Assembly: GCF_001613085.1 (NCBI RefSeq)
Contig: NZ_BDBR01000047.1
Location: 18,717 to 82,716 of the forward strand
Direction of reading: 5' to 3'
Length of the DNA: 64,000 bases
From: Nocardia salmonicida NBRC 13393
GTDB taxonomy: Bacteria > Actinomycetota > Actinomycetes > Mycobacteriales > Mycobacteriaceae
The position numbers were made by a program, and so were the translations under genes. The notes below the pieces were generated by a model. That model saw only the letters and a list, made by a program, of their open reading frames with translations, made no database searches and was not told the origin of the DNA. Of the stretch, positions 24,201 through 32,552 are shown piece after piece. The number at the start of each line of letters is the position of its first letter. Positions within the stretch are counted from its first letter, which is position 1.

Positions 24201-26066
24201 GTTGACAGCACCGGTAAAGCACAGTTCCCGTACGCTGTTCCGCAGACCGACACGGGTTTTCAGGCCGAAGGAGGACCGAGGGTGAGCGATGACGCGGTGG
24301 GCGGCGTCCCGGCCGCTGATTCTGCGGCGCGCGCGGCAGCAGGAATGTCCACCGAGGTCGGGCCCGATGCGCCGAACTCGACGGATTCCGAGCATACCGA
24401 CGCGCCAGACGAAGGCGATACGCACGAAGACGACGCGCGTTCGGCCATGCCGCCGCACGATACGACATACGACACCGGCATGCTGCCGATTCCGCCGCAG
24501 GTGCCCCCGAGCGCCGCGGCCAACCGTGGGCAGCGTGGCCCCAAACTCATCCCCGGCGCGTCCGTCGCCGGTGGCCGATACCGATTGCTGGCCGGTCACG
24601 GCGGTGCGCGTGGGCTGAAGTTCTGGCAGGCACTCGATATCAAGCTCGATCGCGAGGTCGCGCTGACCTTCGTGGACGCCGATCAGACCTCCGGCGAGAA
24701 TTCCGGTCACGACGGCCCGCAGGCGGTGCTGTCGCGCACGCTGCGACTGGGCCGGATCAATGCGCCAGGCCTGGCCAGGGTCCTCGACGTGGTCCGTGGC
24801 AGCTCCGGCGGCATCGTCGTGGCCGAGTGGACCCCCGGCCGTTCGCTGCGCGAGATGGCCGAGACCGTGCCGTCCCCGGTCGGCGCGGCCAGGGCCATCA
24901 GGGCGCTCGCCTCGGCGGCCGAACTCGCCCACCGTGGCGGCGGCTCGCTGTCGATCGATCATCCCGATCGGATCCGGATCAGCGCCTCCGGCGACGCCGT
25001 CCTCGCGTTCCCCGGCACCCTCGGCGATTCCGACGCGCAAGGCGATGTCCGTGGCCTCGGCGCGATGCTCTACGCCCTGATCACCGCGCGCTGGCCGATT
25101 CGCGTCGGCGGCGTCACCGGCTCGGCGGCCACCATCGGCGGTCTGCGACTGGCCGATTTCGGGCCCGACGGCACGCCGGTGGAACCGCGGCAGATCCGGC
25201 CGGAGGTGCCGTTCGAGATCTCGGCCGTCGCGGTTCGCTCGCTGGAATCCAACAAGGGCGTGCGCACCGCCGCCACCGTGCAGCACGTGCTCGAGCAGGC
25301 CTCGGTCGTCGACCAGAAGACCGACTTCATTCCGGTCTTACGACTGGGTCAGCGGGCGGTTGCCCCCGGCGCCGATTCGCTCGCCGACCCGGAACTGCTC
25401 GCCGCCGAGCGGGAACGCTCCAAGCGGATGATGTGGATCATGGTCGCCCTCGGCGTGCTCGCGGCGCTGGTGGTCGGCGTGCTGATCTGGTGGATGGTCA
25501 GCATCTTCGCGCCCGGCGCGTCGGACAAGCCACTCGACCAGCAGATCAATATCGGGCTCACCTCGAGTGTGGCGCCGCCCGCGGCGTCCGCACCGCCCGC
25601 CGACGACCCCGCGGCACCGCCGACGAGTGTGCCGGTGCCGGTCACCGGTGCCGCGGTGTTCTCCCCGGAGGGCACTCCCGACGGGGCCGCGGCGGCGGGT
25701 GCGGTGCTCGACCAGAACGCGGCGACGGTGTGGCGCACCGATCAGTACTTCCAGCAGTTCCCCTCCCTCAAGAAGGGCGTGGGGCTGCTGGCCACGCTGC
25801 CCACCCCGGCGAAGCTGACCAATGTGTCGATCACCTCGCCCTCCGCGGGGAGCACCGTCGAGATCCGCACCTCGCCCACCGAGGCGCCCACCCTCGACCA
25901 GACCCAGCTGATCGGTTCGGCCAAGCTCGGTGACGGGGTCACCGATATCGCCGTGCAGACCGATCAGGCCGCTCGTTTCGTGCTGGTCTGGATCACCGGG
26001 CTCGCCAACTCCGGCGGTCAGTTCCAGACCGCGATCGCCGACGTCCGCTTCGACGCGGCCCCTTAG
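21249..26066 (+). CDS. murJ: Lipid II flippase MurJ with proline-rich head and pseudokinase tail
   Basis: 1605 residues, much longer than the M. tuberculosis orthologue Rv3910 (1184). Residues 1-395 are a Pro/Gly/Arg-rich cytoplasmic extension carrying repeats of the type SGEFPQQQRPG. Residues about 400-925 are the MurJ core with 14 predicted helices (LISRITGFAKQLLLLTVLG at the start), which moves lipid II outward. Residues about 1100-1360 are a kinase-like domain (VAGGRYRLLAGHGG, DIKLDREVALTFVD) lacking the HRD and DFG catalytic motifs, so a pseudokinase that in mycobacteria is phosphorylated by PknB and recruits FhaA. A further helix (about 1393-1417) leads to an external domain of about 140 residues. 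AGGAGG lies 4 bases before the ATG at 21249; an ATG three bases earlier is equally in frame. Confidence 0.94.
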   Translation: MGDDDSAHRRDHDDDPTLRRAPSAPWERGMTAGQDADRDEAVPHVDRRPGAPGHRPEFVAPRDGRPPVRPGDPAVDPHAMPRHPAAGQPGTPRHPGVPGAELPPENPGRGGYRPVEQTGYRPGSADPGAPAPPSAHRGPRPAMPPGQPGYRPEPPPPGYRPGPDVPAGQRPGPRPGPPQPPAGYRSPDPQRPPQGERPGPVPNPRQQPPGPANRSGEFPQQQRPGGVPPQRPGGPPGRSGEPPRPAAYGPDGRPVPPPQRRAPGSAARSGEFPQQQRPGPDGFAPRRPGPNPSGEFPQQRPLPPRGAPSGAIPRQDRPDQAGGRRPVSPEQGRPVPPPRGSFPGMPAADTARDGRQAGFDDRGRAVGGPPAADRSAERTQVIARPKKVAAEPAHKAGTAPMSANAKLLKDSGSIAVATLISRITGFAKQLLLLTVLGPAIASAFISANLIPNMVAELVLGAVLTAIVVPTLIRAEQEDADNGATFVRRLVTAAFTVLFVATVLTLAAAPILAGHVLVSSDGKVNTNLTVALTYLLAPALLFYGMSALFTAILNTRQAFKPGAWAPVMNNLVALTVLAVYALTPGEITLDPVRMSDPKLLVLGLGITAGVATQALCLLPAIRRHGINLRPLWGVDARLKQFGKMGIAIILYVLISQVGLVVANNVASQADVAGPAIFANAWALLQLPYGVIGVTLLTAIMPRLSRSAADDDTPAVVDDLSVATRLTMIAMIPIVTFMTLAGPEIGQALYGYARFSGDAERLGSAVSWSAFSLIPYSLVLIHLRVFYAREQAWTPTWIILGITTIKILLSALAPVIARDSDDVVIVLGVATGLGFTAGAVIGGVLLHRSLGDLRMVNVGRTVTRVLLASIAGGAVMLIVDTVTGLDRVSGGAGSLLRVVIDSVVMFSVAFGLMRLAGIPEVVAITVAISRKLGITPPAPDLGLDDPPADDIYATTVLRRPDTYGFPAYGQSLDTQTMVLPVIRPGAVDSTGKAQFPYAVPQTDTGFQAEGGPRVSDDAVGGVPAADSAARAAAGMSTEVGPDAPNSTDSEHTDAPDEGDTHEDDARSAMPPHDTTYDTGMLPIPPQVPPSAAANRGQRGPKLIPGASVAGGRYRLLAGHGGARGLKFWQALDIKLDREVALTFVDADQTSGENSGHDGPQAVLSRTLRLGRINAPGLARVLDVVRGSSGGIVVAEWTPGRSLREMAETVPSPVGAARAIRALASAAELAHRGGGSLSIDHPDRIRISASGDAVLAFPGTLGDSDAQGDVRGLGAMLYALITARWPIRVGGVTGSAATIGGLRLADFGPDGTPVEPRQIRPEVPFEISAVAVRSLESNKGVRTAATVQHVLEQASVVDQKTDFIPVLRLGQRAVAPGADSLADPELLAAERERSKRMMWIMVALGVLAALVVGVLIWWMVSIFAPGASDKPLDQQINIGLTSSVAPPAASAPPADDPAAPPTSVPVPVTGAAVFSPEGTPDGAAAAGAVLDQNAATVWRTDQYFQQFPSLKKGVGLLATLPTPAKLTNVSITSPSAGSTVEIRTSPTEAPTLDQTQLIGSAKLGDGVTDIAVQTDQAARFVLVWITGLANSGGQFQTAIADVRFDAAP

Positions 26067-26328
26067 TCTCACTGCGCCGTAAAACTCTCCCGCCTCCGTA
26101 TCGCCGCAGGTGGTCGATCATTTCCGGGTCCATCGCCGAGCTTTGTCGAACTGCGGTCCGGTTGGTGCGTAATTGTTATCAACGATATGATCCCTGCGCG
26201 CTCTCGGTTGAGAGTTACCCAGGATTTGTCGACGTCGATCCTGGACGCCGCGTTGTGGTCAGGTGATGGATCGGCCTTGTTTCGCCGACTCGAAGTCGCC
26301 GTAACGAGCGCTGTCCGAGGGGTCCGTT
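26067..26328. other. Region upstream of sigM
   Basis: A 262-base gap between murJ and sigM, less GC-rich than the surroundings (for example AATTGTTATCAACGATATGA at 26172-26191). It is wide enough for an independent sigM promoter, possibly autoregulated as in mycobacteria, but I do not see a convincing -35/-10 pair. No gene is seen. Confidence 0.4.
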
Positions 26329-26958
26329 TTGTCGCCGGAAGTCAACGAGCAAGTCCGCGGTGAGCCTCCGCGGCAGGTCGCATCCAGCGTCCGCTCGTTT
26401 CTCGAGAACGGCAGCGACAAGCAATTGCTGGCTGCCCACGTGCGCGGGGAACCGCATGTCTTCGCCGAACTACTACGCAGGCACTCCGACCATCTCTGGC
26501 AGACCGCGCTGCGCACCTCCTACAACCGCGAGGACGCCGCCGACTGTCTGCAGGACGCCCTGTTCTCGGCCCATCGCACCGCCGCCTCGTTCCGCGCCGA
26601 GTCCGAAGTGCGCAGCTGGCTGCACGCCATCGTGGTCAATGCCTGCCTCGACCGGATCCGGCGCAACAAGACCCGCCGTGCCGTCTCGATCCTGCCCGAC
26701 ACCATGCCCGAGGCAGTCGACCCGCACGACGCGTTCGCCGACTACGAGCTGTCCACCGTCGTGAGCGAGGCGCTGTTCACCCTCCCTGACGAACAGCGGT
26801 TGGCCCTGGTCATGACCGAGATGGAAGGCCGCAGCGTCGCCGAAACCGCCGCTGCGCTCGGCGTGGCGCCTGGCACGATCAAGAGCCGATGCGCCCGAGC
26901 GCGCGTACGTTTGCAAGAACGTTTGGAATTTTTCCGGGATCCAGGGAACCGGATGTAG
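26329..26958 (+). CDS. sigM: ECF sigma factor SigM
   Basis: 209 residues. Region 2 (about residues 45-110) holds the DCLQDALFSAHRTAASFR and SWLHAIVVNACLDRIRR segments; region 4 (about 150-200) holds LPDEQRLALVMTEMEGRSV and GTIKSRCARARVRL. The order murJ-sigM-anti-sigma-trxB-trxA is the same as in M. tuberculosis, where SigM controls secreted Esx-type proteins and cell-surface genes. The start is TTG at 26329, 6 bases after CGAGGGG; the first 25 residues are poorly conserved, so a later start is possible. It is probably held inactive by the next gene product. Confidence 0.92.
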   Translation: MSPEVNEQVRGEPPRQVASSVRSFLENGSDKQLLAAHVRGEPHVFAELLRRHSDHLWQTALRTSYNREDAADCLQDALFSAHRTAASFRAESEVRSWLHAIVVNACLDRIRRNKTRRAVSILPDTMPEAVDPHDAFADYELSTVVSEALFTLPDEQRLALVMTEMEGRSVAETAAALGVAPGTIKSRCARARVRLQERLEFFRDPGNRM

Positions 26959-27042
26959 CCGGGATGCGTCATTAACAGTGACGAGTAAGTCAGCGATGTA
27001 AATCCTGCGATCCGATATCGACAGAACAGGGGAGGTGCGAGG

Positions 27043-27813
27043 ATGTCTCGATCCGTGCCGCAGCCTCCGTTCCCGTCGGAACTGCTGGCCGATCTGCATG
27101 CCGACAATCTCGCGCCCGAAGTGCGCGAGCAACTGTGGCCCGTGGTCCGCACCGACGTAGACGCGCTGCACTACCTGAACAAGCTCGACGAGGTGAACAC
27201 CCACCTCCGCACGCTGGCCACCGACGAGCGGGTCACCCACCGCATGCCCGACGACGTGGCCGACCGCATGTTCCGTTTCGTCGCCCAACTCGATGCGGGC
27301 GACGGGCCGACCGACCGCATAACGCCGCTCTCGACCGCCCAGGCGCCCTCTGCCGAGCCGGTATCCACCACCGACGAAGCTCCCGTCTCGCTCGACCGCT
27401 ACCGTTCCCGGCGCCGACTGGGGCTACTCGCCGCCGCGGCGGCCACGGTGGCCGTCCTGGCGGGCGCCGGTGCCGTGTTCAGCACGTTCGACACCACCGA
27501 GGGCACCCCCACGGCGGCACCGTTCACCGAACCGGCGGCCGCCGACGAGCTCACCACCGCCGCCGCACTGCGCACACTGGGCAAACGCGACGTGATCGGC
27601 CCGCTGGCCGACGACGCCGCCCTCACCCGCTGTGTGCAAGCCAACGGCATCGACCGAGCGGTGCTCGGAGCGTCGAATATCACCTTCCGTGGTTCCGACG
27701 CCGTCCTCGTCCTCGTACAGGGCGCCGAGGCTCCCACCATCACCGCACTCGTCGTCGGAACCGGTTGCACCACCGGCGCCCCCGAGCAGCTGACCCTGCG
27801 CGACATCGGCTGA
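27043..27813 (+). CDS. Anti-sigma-M factor
   Basis: 256 residues. The cytoplasmic N-terminus (about 1-120) contains LADLHADNLAPEVREQLWPVV and DVADRMFRFVAQL helices expected to bind SigM. A single membrane helix follows (GLLAAAAATVAVLAGAGAVF, about residues 127-146), and the external part (about 147-256) has a pair of cysteines (LTRCVQ and GTGCTT) that could form a disulfide. Position immediately after sigM and the layout match the M. tuberculosis anti-SigM protein Rv3912. The proximity of thioredoxin genes makes redox release of the sigma factor an attractive but untested idea. The start ATG follows GGGGAGG. Confidence 0.85.
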   Translation: MSRSVPQPPFPSELLADLHADNLAPEVREQLWPVVRTDVDALHYLNKLDEVNTHLRTLATDERVTHRMPDDVADRMFRFVAQLDAGDGPTDRITPLSTAQAPSAEPVSTTDEAPVSLDRYRSRRRLGLLAAAAATVAVLAGAGAVFSTFDTTEGTPTAAPFTEPAAADELTTAAALRTLGKRDVIGPLADDAALTRCVQANGIDRAVLGASNITFRGSDAVLVLVQGAEAPTITALVVGTGCTTGAPEQLTLRDIG

Positions 27814-27935
27814 GAGCCGCCGGCGAACCGGCACCGAGAAGCAGCGGTGCCAGCCGCGAAGCCATCACCGGGAACAACACCGATTAGGGTGTTGTTGACC
27901 GACACGTCCCCAGATTGTTTTTTCGGAAGGGCCCC

Positions 27936-28922
27936 ATGAGCACGCCAGTTCGCGACCTGATCATCGTCGGCTCAGGACCCGCCGGCTATACGGCAGCCGT
28001 CTACGCCGCCCGCGCGGAGCTTTCGCCGCTGGTCTTCGAAGGCACCCAGTTCGGTGGCGCCCTGATGACCACCACCGAGGTGGAGAACTTCCCCGGCTTC
28101 CGCGACGGCATCATGGGTCCCGACCTCATGGAACAGATGCGCGACCAGGCCAAGCGTTTCGGCGCCGAGCTGCGCACCGAGGACGTCGACGCGATCGACC
28201 TGTCCGGCCCCGTGAAGAAGGTCACCGTCGGTGACGAGACCTTCGAGGCCTACGCCGTCATCCTCGCGATGGGCTCGGCCGCGCGCTACCTGAACGTGCC
28301 GGGGGAGCAGGACCTGCTCGGCCGCGGCGTGAGCGCCTGCGCCACCTGCGACGGCTTCTTCTTCAAGGGCCAGGACATCGTGGTGGTCGGCGGCGGCGAC
28401 TCCGCCATGGAGGAAGCGACCTTCCTCACCAAGTTCGCCGCGAGCGTCACCATCGTGCACCGCCGCGAGGAGTTCCGTGCCTCCCGGATCATGCTCGAGC
28501 GCGCCAAGGCCAACGAGAAGATCAAGTTCCGGCTCAACTCCGAGGTCGTGAAGGTCAACGGGGAGAAGAGCGTCACCAGCCTCACCCTGCGTGACACCCG
28601 CACCGGCGAGGAGTCCGAGCTCGACGCGACCGGGCTGTTCGTGGCCATCGGCCACGACCCGCGCAGCGAACTCGTCAAGGGCCAGATCGCGCTCGACGGC
28701 GAAGGCTATGTGCGGGTGACCGATCCGGGCACCGCCACCGACGTGGCAGGCGTGTTCGCCGTGGGCGACCTCGTCGACCACACCTACCGGCAGGCGATCA
28801 CCGCCGCCGGCACCGGCTGCCGCGCCGCGATCGATGCCGAACGCTGGCTCGCCGAGCAGGGCGACATCACCGCCAACACGCTCGACCACGCCGACGGCCC
28901 GGCCGCCGTGCGCACCAACTGA
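27936..28922 (+). CDS. trxB: Thioredoxin reductase
   Basis: 328 residues. FAD-binding VGSGPAGYTAAVYAAR near the start, the redox-active CATC pair in the centre (SACATCDGFFF), NADPH-binding VVGGGDSAMEEA and the C-terminal FAVGDLVDHTYRQAITAAGTG FAD loop are all intact. It transfers electrons from NADPH to thioredoxin, encoded 32 bases downstream. The start at 27936 follows GGAAGGG; an ATG 21 bases upstream overlaps that ribosome site and is unlikely. It acts in the cytosol and is the main thiol reductase together with mycothiol systems in this group. Confidence 0.96.
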   Translation: MSTPVRDLIIVGSGPAGYTAAVYAARAELSPLVFEGTQFGGALMTTTEVENFPGFRDGIMGPDLMEQMRDQAKRFGAELRTEDVDAIDLSGPVKKVTVGDETFEAYAVILAMGSAARYLNVPGEQDLLGRGVSACATCDGFFFKGQDIVVVGGGDSAMEEATFLTKFAASVTIVHRREEFRASRIMLERAKANEKIKFRLNSEVVKVNGEKSVTSLTLRDTRTGEESELDATGLFVAIGHDPRSELVKGQIALDGEGYVRVTDPGTATDVAGVFAVGDLVDHTYRQAITAAGTGCRAAIDAERWLAEQGDITANTLDHADGPAAVRTN

Positions 28923-28954
28923 TTTCGAGTTCCACCCCTGTCGAGGAGACACCC

Positions 28955-29287
28955 ATGGCCGAGAGTGCCAACACCATCACCGTCACCGACCAGTCCTTCG
29001 CCGATGACGTCCTGCTCAGCGAAAAGCCGGTGCTCGTCGACTTCTGGGCCGACTGGTGCGGCCCGTGCAAGATGGTCGCCCCCGTACTCGAGGAGATCGC
29101 GGGCACCCACGCCGACAAGCTGACCATCGCCAAGCTCGATACCGAGGCCAACCCCGGTATCGCCCGCGACTACCAGATCCTGTCGCTGCCCACGATGATC
29201 TTGTTCCAGGGTGGCAAGCCGGTGAAGCAGATCGTCGGCGCCAAAGGGAAGGCCGCACTACTGCGCGAGCTCGACGGCCTCATCTAA
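28955..29287 (+). CDS. trxA: Thioredoxin
   Basis: 110 residues, one thioredoxin domain. The active site WCGPCK is at residues 35-40 and the cis-proline is in LPTMILF. It is the orthologue of M. tuberculosis TrxC and the partner of the upstream reductase, reducing ribonucleotide reductase, peroxiredoxins and other protein disulfides. GAGGAG precedes the ATG. No signal peptide is present. No terminator is seen in the 132 bases before cwlM. Confidence 0.96.
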   Translation: MAESANTITVTDQSFADDVLLSEKPVLVDFWADWCGPCKMVAPVLEEIAGTHADKLTIAKLDTEANPGIARDYQILSLPTMILFQGGKPVKQIVGAKGKAALLRELDGLI

Positions 29288-29419
29288 CACAGAGCATCCG
29301 ATAAAAGCGTCTCCTACCGGCCGACGCGCCGTAGGATGCCTGGACCCGGGATTCCCGCAAAGCGGCCCGGGTCTGAGACAATCGACGGACGCTCCGGCCG
29401 AAGGAAAGGGCTCTTACGC

Positions 29420-30619
29420 ATGCACCGACTTCGTCACGGCGATTCAGGACCAGCCGTCGCAGAGGTTCGGAGCACCCTCGCAAGCCTCGGCTTCCTGCAT
29501 CTCCCACACGTCGAATCCACTGACGGACCGGAGTATTGGAAGGACACCGAGGCGGTGTTCGACCGGCCGCTCGATTCGGCGATCCGCGCGTTCCAGCAGC
29601 AGCGCGGTCTTCTCGTCGACGGGGTGGTCGGTCCGGCCACCTACCGCGCGCTGAAGGAAGCCTCCTACCGGCTGGGTGCTCGCACATTGATCTACCAATT
29701 GTCGGCGCCGCTCTACGGTGACGACGTGGCCACCCTGCAGCGCAAGCTGCAGGACCTCGGCTTCTACGTATACCGGGTGGACGGGCACTTCGGCCCGCAC
29801 ACCCACGATGGCCTCAGCGCGTTCCAGCGCGAGATCGGCCTGTCCGCCGACGGTATCTGTGGACCCGACACCTTGCGCTCGCTGGATCTGCTCGGCGCGC
29901 GCGTCACCGGCGGCAACCCGCATCGCATCGCCGAGGAAGAAGTGGTGCATCGGGCGGGCCCGCAGCTCACCGGCAAGCGCATCGTCATCGATCCCGGATT
30001 CGGCGGCGCCGACAAGGGTTTCGCGGTGCCCACCGAATTCGGCGATGTCTTCGAGTCGGAGATCCTGTGGGATCTGGCATCCCGACTCGAGGGCCGGATG
30101 GCCGCGACCGGCATGGAAACCTTCCTGTCCCGGCCGTGGGGCGCCAACCCCACCGATGTCGAACGCGCCGACACCTCCAACGCCTTCGACGCCGATCTGA
30201 TGATCTCGCTGCGCTGCGCGACCAGTGACAACCCGTCCGCCAAGGGAGTGGCCGGTTTCTACTGGGGCAACTCGCACGGTTCGGTGTCGATGATCGGTCA
30301 GGTACTGGCAGGCTTCATCCAGCGCGAAGTGGTGGCCCGAACCTCGGTGCAGGACTGCCGGACTCATCAGCGCACCTGGGACCTGTTGCGCCTGACCAAG
30401 ATGCCGACCGTCCAGGTCGACCTCGGCTACCTCACCAACGACTACGACGCCTCGGTACTCACCAACCCGCGCATGCGCGACGTGATCGCCGAAGCGATTC
30501 TCATCTCGGTGAAGCGGCTCTATCTGCTCGGCCAGGACGACCAGCCCACCGGCACCTACACCTTCGCCGAGCTACTGGCCGAAGAGCTGGCTGCCGCAGA
30601 CGCGGCCCCGCGCGTGTAG
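29420..30619 (+). CDS. cwlM: CwlM, cytoplasmic amidase homologue regulating peptidoglycan synthesis
   Basis: 399 residues from the ATG at 29420, preceded by AAGGAAAGGG. Two peptidoglycan-binding domains (about 5-75 and 90-155: FQQQRGLLVDGVVGPATYRAL and FQREIGLSADGICGPDTLRSL) precede an amidase_3 fold (about 190-370). There is no signal peptide. In mycobacteria CwlM is phosphorylated by PknB and activates MurA rather than cutting peptidoglycan. The sequence agrees: the first zinc ligand motif is IDPGFGG, with Phe replacing the His of DPGHGG, and the later ligand His in SLHxN is replaced by Arg (ISLRCATSD), so two of three metal ligands are missing. It ends the rightward block at a strong terminator. 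Confidence 0.94.
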   Translation: MHRLRHGDSGPAVAEVRSTLASLGFLHLPHVESTDGPEYWKDTEAVFDRPLDSAIRAFQQQRGLLVDGVVGPATYRALKEASYRLGARTLIYQLSAPLYGDDVATLQRKLQDLGFYVYRVDGHFGPHTHDGLSAFQREIGLSADGICGPDTLRSLDLLGARVTGGNPHRIAEEEVVHRAGPQLTGKRIVIDPGFGGADKGFAVPTEFGDVFESEILWDLASRLEGRMAATGMETFLSRPWGANPTDVERADTSNAFDADLMISLRCATSDNPSAKGVAGFYWGNSHGSVSMIGQVLAGFIQREVVARTSVQDCRTHQRTWDLLRLTKMPTVQVDLGYLTNDYDASVLTNPRMRDVIAEAILISVKRLYLLGQDDQPTGTYTFAELLAEELAAADAAPRV

Positions 30620-30630
30620 TTCTTCAGACA

Positions 30631-30663
30631 ACAATGGCCCCGCGGTTTCCGCGGGGCCATTGT
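30631..30663. terminator. Bidirectional intrinsic terminator between cwlM and the GNAT gene
   Basis: A perfect 15-bp stem (ACAATGGCCCCGCGG with its complement) and a TTT loop, flanked by short T-rich and A-rich sequence. It lies between two convergent genes and can serve both. Confidence 0.9.
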
Positions 30664-30674
30664 TTCGTCTCGGG

Positions 30675-31442
30675 TCAGTGCGCGCCGACGCGCGACGGTG
30701 GTTCCATCGACGCGGCGGCGAGGAGTTGGTCCAGCGCGCGCTCGACGTCTTCCTTCCAGCCGTGGTCGGAGTCGAGCTCCAGCCGCAGGCGCGGGAAGCG
30801 ATGATGCGGGGCCACCACTTCGAAACCGACCTCGGCGAGGAAGTCCGCGTCGATCATGCAGGTTTCGGGGGTGCACCTCGTCGCCGACGACGGGTCACGC
30901 AGTGGCGCCGCGATCCGTTCCATCAGCCGCATCGACGATCCGAAGCCTCGATCGGCCACCGAACTGGACGGTGGGCCGTTGCGAATGCCGAACGCCTCGA
31001 GCGCTCGCACGCCACGACGCACCAGATCGGCCACCACGGCCTGAACGAGGCGGTGGGCTACATCGGCCTCGTCGTAGGGGAATTCGGCCTGCAGCGTGGT
31101 CAGCAGGACCGCGTCCGGGCTTACGGGGGAGGTGGGGAACAGTGCGGAGCGCGGCACGGCGCTCGGAGGGGAGTACAGCGCGCAGCCCGCGAGGTTGTTC
31201 TCCACGTGCGCCACCTGCCCGCACGAGCCCCACTCGAGCATCACCGTCGAGAGCCAGGCTTCCTTCTCGAAGACCGGATCGCTGAATGCGTGCGAGTCCT
31301 CGGCGACGGCCGGATCGAGCTCCCAGAACACACACCGCCGGGTGTGCGCCGGGAGCTGACCCAACCCGTCGAGAGTCAAAGCCGTGACGCTGGTCGGCAC
31401 CGCCTTGTTCAGCCTCCAGCTGTCGGATTCATCCACGCTCAC
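30675..31442 (-). CDS. GNAT-type acetyltransferase-like protein (Rv3916c orthologue)
   Basis: 255 residues. The central region (LLTTLQAEFPYDEADVAHRLVQAVVADLVRRGVRALEAFG read in parts) has the beta-alpha arrangement of the GNAT core, with CMIDADFLAEVGFEVVAPHHRFPRLRLEL as the typical closing strand and acceptor segment, but the R-x-x-G-x-G/A pyrophosphate loop is not clear. It always sits between cwlM and parB in mycolata. No substrate is known. It is read toward the cwlM terminator and starts 38 bases after the parB stop, so it is probably the last gene of the par operon. Confidence 0.75.
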   Translation of the reverse strand: MSVDESDSWRLNKAVPTSVTALTLDGLGQLPAHTRRCVFWELDPAVAEDSHAFSDPVFEKEAWLSTVMLEWGSCGQVAHVENNLAGCALYSPPSAVPRSALFPTSPVSPDAVLLTTLQAEFPYDEADVAHRLVQAVVADLVRRGVRALEAFGIRNGPPSSSVADRGFGSSMRLMERIAAPLRDPSSATRCTPETCMIDADFLAEVGFEVVAPHHRFPRLRLELDSDHGWKEDVERALDQLLAAASMEPPSRVGAH

Positions 31443-31480
31443 GCCACATCACTATCCACAGTACGTGCCGCCTCTTTCAG

Positions 31481-32518
31481 TCACAGTGACGTTTCGGGGC
31501 CGACTTGCTCCATCAGCGCCACGATGCGCTCGAGATCTTCGACGGACCCGAACTCGACAACGATTTTGCCCTTACGTTTGCCCAGGCTCACGGTGACCCG
31601 AGTGTCGTAGGAACCCGACAGCCGCTCGGCCACTTCTTGTAGACCCGGCATGTGGATCGGCTTGCGCTTCGGCGCCGGGGGAGCGGTCTCCGTGGGATTG
31701 CGGTTGGCGAGAGTCACCGCTTCCTCGGTGGCCCGAACCGACAAACCCTCGGCGACGATCCGCGCCGCCAATACTTCCTGTGCGTCCGCGCCGGCATCCA
31801 AGCCGAGCAGCGCCCTGGCGTGTCCAGCCGAGAGCACCCCGGCGGCCACCCGACGCTGCACGGGAATCGGCAGCTTCAGCAGACGAATCATATTCGTCAC
31901 CACCGGTCGCGAGCGACCGATTCGCGAAGCCAATTCCTCGTGGGTGACATCGAATTCCTCGAGCAGCTGCTGATAGGCCGCCGCCTCCTCGAGGGGGTTC
32001 AGCTGCACCCGGTGGATGTTCTCCAGGAGTGCGTCGCGCAGCATCGAGCCATCGTCGGTGTCGCGGATGATCGCCGGGATCGTGGCGAGTCCGGCCTCTT
32101 GGCACGCGCGCCAGCGGCGCTCGCCCATGACCAACTGGAACTTGTCGACGCCCGGTTCGACGCGGCGCACGACGATCGGCTGCATGAGACCGAACTCGCG
32201 AATCGAGTGCACCAGCTCGGCGAGTGCGTCTTCCTCGAAGACCTGACGCGGCTGCTTCGGGTTCGGCTCGATCAGCTCCGCGGGGACCTCGCGATACACC
32301 GCGCCGCCGGGGGAGACCAGATCGGATGCAGGCTCGGGCTCGGACTCCGGCTCCGCGTCCGGGACACGATGCAGGAATGCCTCGGCCGGTTGCGGACCGA
32401 TCGGATTGATCCCGATCACGCTCGCCGCGGCACTACTCAAGCCCGGCGCCACGGCCGGACCCGTCGGGATCAATGCGGCCAACCCGCGACCGAGACCGCC
32501 CTTTTTCGCCTGACTCAT
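31481..32518 (-). CDS. parB: Chromosome partitioning protein ParB
   Basis: 345 residues. The N-terminus GGLGRGLAALIPTGP is typical of ParB. The CTP-binding ParB/Srx domain (about 70-160) contains EPNPKQPRQVF, MGERRWRACQEAGL and AIIRDTDD; the helix-turn-helix (about 175-235) reads ELASRIGRSRPVVTNMIRLLKLP. A C-terminal dimerisation part follows. It loads on parS sites as a CTP-dependent clamp and spreads to organise the origin region. Start ATG at 32518, 34 bases downstream of parA on the same strand. Several matching parS-like sites are in this window. Confidence 0.96.
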   Translation of the reverse strand: MSQAKKGGLGRGLAALIPTGPAVAPGLSSAAASVIGINPIGPQPAEAFLHRVPDAEPESEPEPASDLVSPGGAVYREVPAELIEPNPKQPRQVFEEDALAELVHSIREFGLMQPIVVRRVEPGVDKFQLVMGERRWRACQEAGLATIPAIIRDTDDGSMLRDALLENIHRVQLNPLEEAAAYQQLLEEFDVTHEELASRIGRSRPVVTNMIRLLKLPIPVQRRVAAGVLSAGHARALLGLDAGADAQEVLAARIVAEGLSVRATEEAVTLANRNPTETAPPAPKRKPIHMPGLQEVAERLSGSYDTRVTVSLGKRKGKIVVEFGSVEDLERIVALMEQVGPETSL

Positions 32519-32552
32519 CGGCTACCGATCCCTTTCTCGTTCCAACTCACGC

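Noticed and set aside
22848..25286. 812-codon minus-strand frame opposite murJ
   Set aside because: Shadow of the MurJ coding frame; no recognisable domain.
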